This document shows positions 33,167 to 39,008 of a stretch of DNA of 39,340 nucleotides, piece by piece; the stretch's first letter is position 1, and each line of letters opens with the position of its first letter. The position numbers were made by a program, and so were the translations under genes. The notes beneath the pieces were generated by a model, which was given only the letters and a program-made list of their open reading frames with translations, had not been told where the DNA came from and searched no databases. Source of the DNA: a virus; the IMG/VR virus record IMGVR_UViG_3300010883_000106, positions 1 to 39,340 of that record; one strand, written 5' to 3'.

Positions 33167-33451
33167 TTATAAGTCATCATCATCATATGAAGTATCTAAA
33201 AATAGCATACTCTTTAATTTTTGCAAATTATTACACTTCTCAAAACTTTCAGCTAATTCAAAATGTTTAATCAATGTATTAATAGATTTTAGCTTTTCGT
33301 CAATAGGGTCGCTCCGTCTAAAGACTGCACTGGGATTTTGCATAATAACATGATATGACAGTTCCATGTATTCATTAAAATCTGTCTCTTCTAAATTTAG
33401 TAATAAGCTACGAATAAAACTTTCACTAAAGCCACTCTTATCTCTTTTCAT
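33167..33451 (-). CDS. Unknown helical protein (94 aa)
   Basis: A 94-aa helical protein (SESFIRSLLLNLEETDFNEY, then KLKSINTLIKHFELAESFEK) ending in an acidic DDDDL. It overlaps the upstream J-domain gene by 14 nt and ends 9 nt before repeat R3. It could be a partner of the J-domain protein, but that is only a positional hint. Confidence 0.6.
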   Translation of the reverse strand: MKRDKSGFSESFIRSLLLNLEETDFNEYMELSYHVIMQNPSAVFRRSDPIDEKLKSINTLIKHFELAESFEKCNNLQKLKSMLFLDTSYDDDDL

Positions 33452-34265
33452 TATGTTTATCTTTTATTTTTTGTAACATTGCTTTATCTTCATCATCAAA
33501 ATCGTTAGGAATAGTAACAGTGATTGATATAAGTAAGTCAGAAAACTTGCCTTCTTGTTGATACACTGGAAATCCTTTATCTTTAACTCTTAATACTTTA
33601 CCATGATCAGTCCCAGGTGGTATTGTAAAAGTTATAATTTTATTAAAACATTCAATAGATTCTTTGCCACCAAGTATTGCGTCAAATAGAGTAATGTTTT
33701 TAATTGTATGCAACCCTTGATTGTCTAAGAAAAAGTTGTTATTAGAAACTACTTCAACACTCATAATAAGGTCTCCGTTTAAGTCTTCAGTCTGGCCACG
33801 TTGACCTAAACCCTTTAACTTTAACTTTTGTCCATTTCTTACACCAGCTGGAATAGTTACTTTAATTGTCTTCATCCCAATCCTAACATCACGGCTTGTG
33901 CCATAATATGCATCAGTTAAATCTACTCTTAAAACACCGGTGGTATTTCTACCCTTTGAGTTAAAACCATACCTCTGATTAAACGCACCAGCAAAATGTT
34001 GATTATTTAATAAATCTTCAAATGCGCTATTTGTAAAGTCTCCACCAAAGCCCTGACCAAATGGGTTATTTCTTGCCTGATCAAACCTTGCTTTTTTGTT
34101 TGGGTCACTTAAAGTTTCGTATGCGTCTGCTATCTCTTTAAATTTTTCTTCATTACCTTTAGATTTATCTGGGTGATATTCTTTAGCTAAATTTCTATAT
34201 GCTTTTTTGATTACATCAGGTTGTGCAGTTTTATCTACACCTAATATTTGATATGGGTCTTTCAT
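33438..34265 (-). CDS. J-domain co-chaperone (DnaJ/CbpA type)
   Basis: A 275-aa DnaJ-family protein. The J-domain is at 1-70 with the invariant H31-P32-D33. A Gly/Phe-rich segment (NNPFGQGFGGDFTN) follows, then two C-terminal substrate-binding sub-domains at ~105-185 and ~190-265 (IKVTIPAGVRNGQKLKLKGL; GTDHGKVLRVKDKGFPVYQQ). There is no zinc-finger region, so it is of the CbpA (type II) class and slightly short. It would stimulate host or phage DnaK during replication or virion assembly. It overlaps the 94-aa gene (14 nt) and the membrane-protein gene upstream (4 nt). Confidence 0.9.
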   Translation of the reverse strand: MKDPYQILGVDKTAQPDVIKKAYRNLAKEYHPDKSKGNEEKFKEIADAYETLSDPNKKARFDQARNNPFGQGFGGDFTNSAFEDLLNNQHFAGAFNQRYGFNSKGRNTTGVLRVDLTDAYYGTSRDVRIGMKTIKVTIPAGVRNGQKLKLKGLGQRGQTEDLNGDLIMSVEVVSNNNFFLDNQGLHTIKNITLFDAILGGKESIECFNKIITFTIPPGTDHGKVLRVKDKGFPVYQQEGKFSDLLISITVTIPNDFDDEDKAMLQKIKDKHNEKR

Positions 34266-34606
34266 TTCCAGAGAATTTGTATAGCGATTAAAATAATTGA
34301 AATAAGTAGTGATATTATGGTCTTTGTATTAATACCTTCATCTAGAAAATACCAAGTCAAAAAAGTAAACGAAATCATGCCTAAACCAAACCCGATAAAT
34401 CTTCCAGGCCATAAGAGCCCATTATAATACTCTACCATATGCTTAGAACCATAAATTAGTATGTAACTGATTGTAGTACCAAATATAATTGAAACTGCAA
34501 TAGGATTCCTTTTAAAAATCGGCCATACAAATTGACCATTAGTTTGAAACCATATAGCAGACTGTCCAGCAAAAAAAAGTAAGCATGCTATTATTAATTT
34601 ATTCAT
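34262..34606 (-). CDS. Four-helix membrane protein of unknown function
   Basis: A 114-aa protein with about four transmembrane segments: ~2-20, ~34-52, ~68-86 and ~94-112. A conserved-looking loop reads GLLWPGRFIGFGLGMISFTF. I recall similar short four-helix proteins (with GQSAIWFQTNGQF and LLWPGR) from environmental phage and bacterial sequences, with unknown function. A holin would be compatible with size and topology, but no lysis gene is adjacent; the lysin lies 2 kb away. It overlaps the J-domain gene by 4 nt. Confidence 0.72.
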   Translation of the reverse strand: MNKLIIACLLFFAGQSAIWFQTNGQFVWPIFKRNPIAVSIIFGTTISYILIYGSKHMVEYYNGLLWPGRFIGFGLGMISFTFLTWYFLDEGINTKTIISLLISIILIAIQILWK

Positions 34607-34886
34607 TATCTTTATTTATGTAATATGAATAGCCATGTCTTTCCATAAAATTTAAATGAGACTCTAATTGTGTAGCTATTAACCAACCTGATTTTTCTAT
34701 AACTAATCGACCATCTTCCCGTTTTTCAGGAGCTCTGTTTAAAAACCACTTCTCACTTTTTGACTCCCACCAAAACCAAATCTTTTGCCAAGACTTCGGT
34801 TTTTTCATATAAACTTTATTGCCTTTGTCCATGTGAGCAACAAATTGTTTGTATGTAATAGCGTTTGGTTTTGCTTTAGTTCCCAT
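34599..34886 (-). CDS. Unknown Trp/Lys-rich protein (95 aa)
   Basis: A 95-aa basic protein rich in Trp and Lys (KVYMKKPKSWQKIWFWWESK, then KWFLNRAPEKREDGRLVIEK). Many tryptophans in a soluble basic protein suggest a nucleic-acid or protein-binding surface. Overlaps the membrane-protein gene by 8 nt and the 62-aa gene by 1 nt. Not recognised. Confidence 0.62.
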   Translation of the reverse strand: MGTKAKPNAITYKQFVAHMDKGNKVYMKKPKSWQKIWFWWESKSEKWFLNRAPEKREDGRLVIEKSGWLIATQLESHLNFMERHGYSYYINKDNE

Positions 34887-35074
34887 TATGATTTAGGTAC
34901 CCTAGATTCTTTGATAGAAAGTTTTTGGAGTTTCTCTTCTAAGACAAATCTCTTTTCTTCTAATTTATTTTTTCTTTCCATTTGATTAGAAATTTTCTCT
35001 AATACTTTTACTAATGAAGGGACGTCATCTGTATAAAATTTACGGCCCATTGATGTTCTACTAAACTCTGACAT
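34886..35074 (-). CDS. Small coiled-coil protein (62 aa)
   Basis: A 62-aa protein whose residues ~18-55 are a continuous charged helix (VKVLEKISNQMERKNKLEEK, then RFVLEEKLQKLSI). It starts MSEFSRTSMGRKFYTDDVPS. It is the first gene of a minus-strand set of five overlapping genes and diverges from the plus-strand island. A late-promoter-like element lies 14 nt upstream. Function unknown. Confidence 0.62.
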   Translation of the reverse strand: MSEFSRTSMGRKFYTDDVPSLVKVLEKISNQMERKNKLEEKRFVLEEKLQKLSIKESRVPKS

Positions 35075-35088
35075 AGTTATGTTTATTT

Positions 35089-35098
35089 TTATATAGAG
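35089..35098 (-). promoter_or_regulatory. Variant late-promoter-like element CTCTATATAA
   Basis: Shares the TATATAA core and the A-rich downstream stretch, 14 nt before the ATG at 35074. It faces the plus-strand copy at 35142, so the 95-bp region carries divergent promoters. Confidence 0.35.
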
Positions 35099-35141
35099 TT
35101 ACTAGGTATTTGTTTCATAACCAAATAAATTATCATTACCT

Positions 35142-35151
35142 TAATATATAA
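35142..35151 (+). promoter_or_regulatory. Late-promoter-like element TAATATATAA, plus strand
   Basis: Exact motif copy on the opposite strand, 18 nt before the start of the plus-strand gene at 35170. Finding it oriented with a plus-strand gene argues that the motif is directional and functional and not a chance AT run. Confidence 0.58.
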
Positions 35152-35169
35152 ACAAATAATATTACAATT

Positions 35170-35637
35170 ATGAAAAAGATACCAGATTTTAAAAGTTTTG
35201 AAGTCAATGAAACTATAGTTGCTGCAGGCTTTGGTATGGGTGGCATACAAAATTTTGGCTTAGGTGGTGGGACACCACAGACAGGATATTCAATGGGACC
35301 TGTTGTTGGTGTTGTTGAATCATGCTCAAACCATTTAGCTGAACAGGCAAATATGTATGAAACAAATGATAATGATGATCATACAGCAGAATCGTATCTT
35401 AAAGAAGCGAAGAAGCATGTAAATGAATCAATTGATAAGGCATATGAAAACTACGGTGCTATGGATGAAGCTATGGTTCAAGTAGCAGGAAGTAAAAAAC
35501 CGTCAGGTGCTAAAGTTTTAGCAACAGTTTTAATTGATTATTTAGAAGATCAAAAATATTTTAAACCTGGTCCGCCTGCCATAAAGAAAATTATCATTGA
35601 TGATGTTAGTGAACTAATACAAAAAAGTACATTTTAA
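35170..35637 (+). CDS. Unknown protein with N-terminal IPDFKSFEVNE motif (155 aa)
   Basis: A 155-aa protein, first of three plus-strand genes. It opens MKKIPDFKSFEVNETIVAAG, followed by a Gly-rich section (FGMGGIQNFGLGGGTPQTGY), then helical acidic sequence (TAESYLKEAKKHVNESIDKA) and a C-terminal VLIDYLEDQKYFKPGPPA. The N-terminal F-x-S-F-x-x-N-E motif is shared with the next gene. No signal peptide or TM. A prohead or head-internal protein is possible, because T4-like head proteins carry removable N-terminal leader peptides, but this is inference. Confidence 0.68.
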   Translation: MKKIPDFKSFEVNETIVAAGFGMGGIQNFGLGGGTPQTGYSMGPVVGVVESCSNHLAEQANMYETNDNDDHTAESYLKEAKKHVNESIDKAYENYGAMDEAMVQVAGSKKPSGAKVLATVLIDYLEDQKYFKPGPPAIKKIIIDDVSELIQKSTF

Positions 35638-35638
35638 T

Positions 35639-35890
35639 ATGGCAATTTCAAACTTTGAATCATTTGGTTTAAATGAACAAGACAAGCATGAATTTAATCC
35701 TAATGAAACTGCGGAACGTTTAAAGAGAAGAGAACAGCAAAACATCGAAAGATTTAGAGCTGCCCAAGAAAGAGAAGATGTTTATGGTATAGAATACTAT
35801 AAGTATAGAATTGCAATGGATAAAATTGACTTACAGAAATTAAAGTTGCAAACACAAATACACCAGCTTAAGCAAAAGAACAAAAAGTAA
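35639..35890 (+). CDS. Small charged protein with N-terminal FESFGLNE motif (83 aa)
   Basis: An 83-aa highly charged helical protein starting MAISNFESFGLNEQDKHEFN, then long basic/acidic helix (AERLKRREQQNIERFRAAQE) and a Lys-rich end. The opening resembles that of the preceding gene (FxSFxxNE) and includes L-N-E, a form of the I/L-x-E sites cut by T4-type prohead protease. It starts 1 nt after the preceding stop codon and shares its last base with the next start (TAATG), so the three genes form an operon. Function unknown. Confidence 0.62.
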   Translation: MAISNFESFGLNEQDKHEFNPNETAERLKRREQQNIERFRAAQEREDVYGIEYYKYRIAMDKIDLQKLKLQTQIHQLKQKNKK

Positions 35891-36150
35891 TGGAAACTCC
35901 ACAAGAAGATAAAGATGAAAATGCAATAAGACATTACAAAGGAACTGTAAAACAATTCAAAGATATGTTTGATGATTTAGCAGGCGGTGAAGATACTAAT
36001 GCTTATGGTAGCCCAGTTAGGCAAGGGTTTGGTGTTCATCCTACTCGAGATAAAGATAACAAAAGTCCACATTGGGAAGATAGTTATGAAGATGAAAAGA
36101 CTCAGAATGAAAATCACATACCTTCATTCAAAAAGTTTACTAAGATTTAA
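35890..36150 (+). CDS. Small protein with C-terminal IPSFKKFTKI motif (86 aa)
   Basis: An 86-aa hydrophilic protein (METPQEDKDENAIRHYKGTV) ending NHIPSFKKFTKI. The last ten residues are similar to the N-terminal IPDFKSFEVN of the first gene in this island, so the same short peptide appears at the opposite end. The middle part contains a Gly/Asn/Pro-rich loop (AYGSPVRQGFGVHPTRDKD). Its stop codon overlaps by ~11 nt the end of a small convergent minus-strand ORF. Function unknown. Confidence 0.6.
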   Translation: METPQEDKDENAIRHYKGTVKQFKDMFDDLAGGEDTNAYGSPVRQGFGVHPTRDKDNKSPHWEDSYEDEKTQNENHIPSFKKFTKI

Positions 36151-36262
36151 TTACATAAGAGTAAGTAATTGAAACAACCTTATAAGAATTATTCGTTGTA
36201 GAAGTTTTCCAGTTAGTTGTGTTTAGTGTGTAAGTTTCTGTTTGAGTATAATTTGGTTTCAT
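36140..36262 (-). CDS. Possible small Thr/Tyr-rich protein downstream of lysin (40 aa)
   Basis: An ATG at 36262 lies 2 nt after the stop codon of the lysin gene and opens a 40-codon frame: MKPNYTQTETYTLNTTNWKT, then STTNNSYKVVSITYSYVIKS. Composition (Thr, Tyr, Asn) is unlike a random frame in this AT-rich DNA and is compatible with a small beta protein. It overlaps the end of the convergent plus-strand gene by 11 nt. The same frame is open further upstream inside the lysin gene, but that part is a shadow. Tentative. Confidence 0.35.
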   Translation of the reverse strand: MKPNYTQTETYTLNTTNWKTSTTNNSYKVVSITYSYVIKS

Positions 36263-36264
36263 TT

Positions 36265-36792
36265 CTATAAATTTTGTTTTGCGTAATTTGATACTTTTTT
36301 CCAATATTGAATAGTTGCAGTTTTTTTGTAACCTGCAGGTCCACCGTTCCAATTTCTTGCCATTTTTTCAAAAGAACTATTTAAGTGATAGGCGTCTGCC
36401 CATATGTTAAATATCTCTATTGACTCAGCTGCTTTTTTTCTATCTCTATTTTTAAACTTTTTTTCTAGGCCTTTATTTTTTAGAATACGATTTACTTCTC
36501 TAACCATAACCGGCCTAATTTGTAAAAGACCAACTGATGGTAAATTTAAATGTGTATCACCCACGGCATTTGGGTTTCCACCACTCTCCACAAAACTTAA
36601 AGCTTTTATTAATTCTACTCTGCTATCTATCTTCCCATTATTAGAAGTTAGCTCTGTGAGTTTGGGTTTGTGTGTTTTGTCTTCTAGTGGAAGTTGAACC
36701 TTTTTATTTTTAAGTCTCTTAATGATAATTCGCTGTGAGCCAGTAAAGGACAGTGTTAATACTATGATTGGTAAAAAAAATAACTTCTTCAT
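36265..36792 (-). CDS. Secreted SLT-type lytic transglycosylase/lysozyme (candidate lysin)
   Basis: A 175-aa protein with a signal-peptide-like N-terminus (MKKLFFLPIIVLTLSFTGSQ), a charged linker to ~56, and an SLT/lysozyme-fold domain. The catalytic Glu is E69 (ALSFVESGGNPNAVGD), the substrate-cleft motif SVGLLQIRP lies at 86-94, and the late motif ARNWNGGPAGY at 145-155. It would cut peptidoglycan glycan strands at lysis, or locally during infection if it were a virion enzyme. It lacks a wall-binding domain. The gp5-like spike in this phage has no lysozyme domain, so this is the only muralytic protein visible in the window. No holin is adjacent. Confidence 0.82.
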   Translation of the reverse strand: MKKLFFLPIIVLTLSFTGSQRIIIKRLKNKKVQLPLEDKTHKPKLTELTSNNGKIDSRVELIKALSFVESGGNPNAVGDTHLNLPSVGLLQIRPVMVREVNRILKNKGLEKKFKNRDRKKAAESIEIFNIWADAYHLNSSFEKMARNWNGGPAGYKKTATIQYWKKVSNYAKQNL

Positions 36793-36807
36793 AATTTTAG
36801 TTTTAAT

Positions 36808-37278
36808 TTAAAAATCACCCGGAGCAACTTGCATACAAGTTAGCCCTTCTTCTCTCCACATGTTTACTACTTTAGTTCTATCGTCAAACACACAAAGTAT
36901 GCGGTCCTTTTTATCACCAGGAAATATATCATCTAACCAACCTTTCTTTAACTTGTCATCTGGCATAAAAGCCCAGGGATGTCCTGTAGGTCGCATTTTC
37001 ATGATATGAAATGGAACATTAAACTTTTCTAACCAAGCGGCAGTAGCCTCTTTAGTAGCTTTACTGCGGCCGGAGAATATCACAATCCTAAATCCTTGTG
37101 CATCTAACATTCTTGCCATTTCAATAACTGGCTCGTTAGGCAAATCTAATTCAATATTCTCTGGGTCAAAAAATACATCCCAGTCCATTTTACCATTTTC
37201 CTTTGTTGCCAATGCTCGTCTTGCATCAATATCAGCAAGAGTTCCATCTAAGTCAAAAATTACAATATCTTTTTTCAT
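36808..37278 (-). CDS. PseT-like polynucleotide 3'-phosphatase (HAD family), no kinase domain
   Basis: A 156-aa HAD protein. D9 and D11 of FDLDGTLAD (motif I), S69-G-R71 (motif II), the K-rich motif III (DDKLKKGW, 107-114) and motif IV with the typical FDDRTKVVNMWREEGLTCMQ-VAPGDF ending (131-156). The D-D-R to V-A-x-G-D-F ending is the signature of the 3'-phosphatase half of T4 polynucleotide kinase/phosphatase. T4 Pnkp has an N-terminal kinase domain; this protein has only the phosphatase. It would heal 3'-phosphate ends of RNA or DNA. The lysin gene lies 15 nt downstream and a 94-aa gene 8 nt upstream. Confidence 0.88.
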   Translation of the reverse strand: MKKDIVIFDLDGTLADIDARRALATKENGKMDWDVFFDPENIELDLPNEPVIEMARMLDAQGFRIVIFSGRSKATKEATAAWLEKFNVPFHIMKMRPTGHPWAFMPDDKLKKGWLDDIFPGDKKDRILCVFDDRTKVVNMWREEGLTCMQVAPGDF

Positions 37279-37286
37279 AGCTTTTA

Positions 37287-37571
37287 TTAAATTTGGATTA
37301 ATTCATTTGTTTTAATGTAGTCCTCCTGTGTACCTAAGACTGTTGGTACTTGCCATTGAATCTCATATTCTAAATATGTGAACCTTTCCATGTCATTAGA
37401 CTGAGACTCTAGCATTTTACCAAAAATCTCAGCAGTATCACTATACATTAAAAGGTCTGCGTCCATCTCAATCTGAAATGTATGACCACCTTTCTTCTTC
37501 CAGTAGAAGTTACCTTCATAATGACCGTAGTTCTCTTCTAATTGCGTGTGGACTAAAATTGTGTTTTTCAT
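37287..37571 (-). CDS. Conserved phage protein behind promoter repeat R4 (94 aa)
   Basis: A 94-aa protein: MKNTILVHTQLEENYGHYEG, then FYWKKKGGHTFQIEMDADLL, then ERFTYLEYEIQWQVPTVLGT. The start 'ILV-T-Q-LEENYG' followed by W-K-x-K-G-G-x-T-F is a pattern I have seen in small proteins of many tailed phages, with unknown function. It is directly downstream of repeat R4 and upstream of the PseT-like phosphatase (8-nt gap), so the phosphatase and lysin genes are probably driven by this repeat. Confidence 0.7.
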   Translation of the reverse strand: MKNTILVHTQLEENYGHYEGNFYWKKKGGHTFQIEMDADLLMYSDTAEIFGKMLESQSNDMERFTYLEYEIQWQVPTVLGTQEDYIKTNELIQI

Positions 37572-37668
37572 AATGTTTCCGTTTTAATTATTATAATATA
37601 AATATAACTATAACAATGCAGAAAAGTACTATAAAAAAGAGTTTTGTTTAGAAAGTTATTAACAATTT
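37572..37668 (-). repeat. Intergenic promoter-like repeat R4
   Basis: Fourth copy of the ~95-bp block, filling the gap between the bS21 stop codon and the ATG at 37571 and overlapping the stop codon by about two bases. It differs from R2 only in a few positions (AATTATTATAA versus TTTATTATAA; AAAAAGAG versus AAATCTTG). Confidence 0.72.
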
Positions 37669-37858
37669 AAATTTTATTGCCAAACTTCTTTTGTATGTAA
37701 ATAGCTTTAAGTTTTTGTTTGCGCTTTACTACTGACGGCTTTAAAAATTGCTTTTTAGATTTAAGCTTTATAATTTGCTTCGTGTCACGAACCTTTTTCT
37801 TATATGCCTTTAGCATTCTGTCAATTGAAACGCGCTCACCACCTTTGATTATAATCAT
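37667..37858 (-). CDS. rpsU: Ribosomal protein bS21 homologue
   Basis: A 63-aa strongly basic protein (MIIIKGGERVSIDRMLKAYK, then KKVRDTKQIIKLKSKKQFLK). The pattern IxxKxGExxxIDRxLKxYKxK, then FxKPSVxxRxxxxKAxYIQ is that of bS21 of Bacteroidota. bS21 binds the 30S platform next to the anti-Shine-Dalgarno end of 16S rRNA. In flavobacteria cellular bS21 is reported to help hide the anti-SD sequence, so a phage version could shift initiation preference toward phage messages. It is followed by the R4 repeat, so the promoter for the next gene abuts its stop codon. Start chosen at the only ATG preceding the conserved core. Confidence 0.88.
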   Translation of the reverse strand: MIIIKGGERVSIDRMLKAYKKKVRDTKQIIKLKSKKQFLKPSVVKRKQKLKAIYIQKKFGNKI

Positions 37859-37870
37859 ATGATTTTCTAT

Positions 37871-38023
37871 TTAGTTATTTATCAAGAAATTTGCAAGACT
37901 ATAGAACACCGTTAGTAATATTAATAAACCTATACCACACATTCCTATATAAATAAATTTAATAGAGTCTTCTACACTTTTATTAGATCTGCCTTGTCTA
38001 AGCTTCATATCTTCTGTTGTCAT
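37871..38023 (-). CDS. Small single-pass membrane protein (50 aa)
   Basis: A 50-aa ORF (ATG 38023, stop 37871) with an N-terminal polar part (MTTEDMKLRQGRSNKSVEDS) and one strong hydrophobic helix (IYIGMCGIGLLILLTVFYSL). It lies 12 bp upstream of bS21 and 12 bp downstream of the gene ending at 38036. A small membrane protein of unknown function; an N-in topology with a basic N-terminus would be expected. Confidence 0.58.
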   Translation of the reverse strand: MTTEDMKLRQGRSNKSVEDSIKFIYIGMCGIGLLILLTVFYSLANFLINN

Positions 38024-38035
38024 CTTATCTGTAAG

Positions 38036-38263
38036 TTAGGAGGGGTTAATTGTACACTCAAAAATAAACCTTAATATTTCGTTGGTTTCACTGTCATCAC
38101 AGTCCTTATAACTCATTCCTAATTTAGCTTTGAGTTGTTGAAAGACATGAGCATGAGAGTTCCTACCATTCGGATGCATACGATGAGGTGGCAATTTACC
38201 TTTCAGTAGATCACCTGCCTTTATCGCTGCTTTCCAAACTAATTTTGAATTTTCTGGAGACAT
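38036..38263 (-). CDS. Unknown small protein (75 aa from the chosen start)
   Basis: The frame is open from 38305, but an ATG at 38263 begins 1 nt after the stop codon of the upstream gene and gives MSPENSKLVWKAAIKAGDLL, which makes more sense than a 41-nt overlap. The protein is helical, with a His-rich middle (KLPPHRMHPNGRNSHAHVFQ) and an acidic end (DCDDSETNEILRFIFECTIN). No recognised family. The alternative start gives 89 aa. Confidence 0.55.
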   Translation of the reverse strand: MSPENSKLVWKAAIKAGDLLKGKLPPHRMHPNGRNSHAHVFQQLKAKLGMSYKDCDDSETNEILRFIFECTINPS

Positions 38264-38264
38264 G

Positions 38265-38495
38265 CTAATATTCAAAATCAAGTTCTCCTGCGCACCATGC
38301 TTCATAAACTATTGACATAAGACCGCTGTCAGTATCACTTAACTCCCAGCCGCCATTAGTCCACTCCGACCATTCAAAGAAGTTTTCATTATTTTCTTTT
38401 TCCAAAAGTCTACAGATTATAGTTTCTCCATCGATCTCCAGTGTCCATTCACTAGAAATAAATTTTTCGCTTGTTACTAGATATATGTCTGGCAT
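38265..38495 (-). CDS. Unknown acidic protein (76 aa)
   Basis: A 76-aa acidic, Trp-rich protein (FISSEWTLEIDGETIICRLL, then NENFFEWSEWTNGGWELSDT). Looks like a small beta domain. It lies 2 nt downstream of the 86-aa gene and directly upstream of the 75-aa gene. Not recognised. Confidence 0.6.
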   Translation of the reverse strand: MPDIYLVTSEKFISSEWTLEIDGETIICRLLEKENNENFFEWSEWTNGGWELSDTDSGLMSIVYEAWCAGELDFEY

Positions 38496-38497
38496 AT

Positions 38498-38758
38498 TTA
38501 TATTTTTTCTAATAAATCCCTTTCTATGTTAAGGTCATAATACGATCCCATTCCAGCAGGTCCTTTGTTAAGTGTACTGTCTGGTCTTACTTGGCATGTG
38601 TTTATAGTATTTACTGATCTGATAATCGTGCCTTCACGTTCTGTATCTCTAAATACTGGAAGTACAACTCCGTTTCTATCAGTTTTGCCTTCAGGATGTG
38701 GCACTGCTTTCATCTTGTGAATCCACTTAACTTTATCGCCTTCTTTAAAATTTTCCAT
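38498..38758 (-). CDS. Small beta-barrel-like protein (86 aa)
   Basis: An 86-aa protein beginning MENFKEGDKVKWIHKMKAVP. The GDKVKWIH start followed by TEREGTIIRSVNTINTCQVR resembles small SH3/KOW-like barrels found in many phage hypothetical proteins. A nucleic-acid-binding role is possible but not shown. The next upstream gene is 61 bp away. Confidence 0.6.
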   Translation of the reverse strand: MENFKEGDKVKWIHKMKAVPHPEGKTDRNGVVLPVFRDTEREGTIIRSVNTINTCQVRPDSTLNKGPAGMGSYYDLNIERDLLEKI

Positions 38759-38819
38759 GTTTTATTTTTAGATTACTATTACTATAATTATAACTAATTT
38801 TATTTGTTTCTGAAAGACT

Positions 38820-39002
38820 CTATTTAAAAAATCCCATTAAAAATTTTACTATACACCACGGCCAGAGTGTAACCCAAAATAACCTATACCAATTAGTTGT
38901 ATTACTTTCATCATATTTACTAAGATAAATCATATACTCAAAAAGAGCTGACCATGCTACACCTATAAAAAAATAAATTAGTACTATATTAAAATATTCC
39001 AT
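38820..39002 (-). CDS. Small membrane protein (60 aa)
   Basis: A 60-aa protein with two likely membrane helices: ~5-24 (NIVLIYFFIGVAWSALFEYM) and ~40-58 (LFWVTLWPWCIVKFLMGFF), separated by a polar loop. Trp/Phe-rich. It lies 6 nt downstream of the gene with the gliding-motility domain. Function unknown; size and topology would suit a holin or an exclusion protein, without further support. Confidence 0.58.
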   Translation of the reverse strand: MEYFNIVLIYFFIGVAWSALFEYMIYLSKYDESNTTNWYRLFWVTLWPWCIVKFLMGFFK

Positions 39003-39008
39003 ATTGTT

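Noticed and set aside
36263-36352. N-terminal extension of the 40-aa ORF up to 36352
   Set aside because: The extension lies within the lysin coding sequence in another frame and contains the lysin's conserved C-terminal motifs on the correct frame.
38264-38305. Upstream start (38305) for the gene ending at 38036
   Set aside because: It would overlap the previous gene by 41 nt, whereas ATG at 38263 follows that gene's stop by 1 nt, as is usual in this window.
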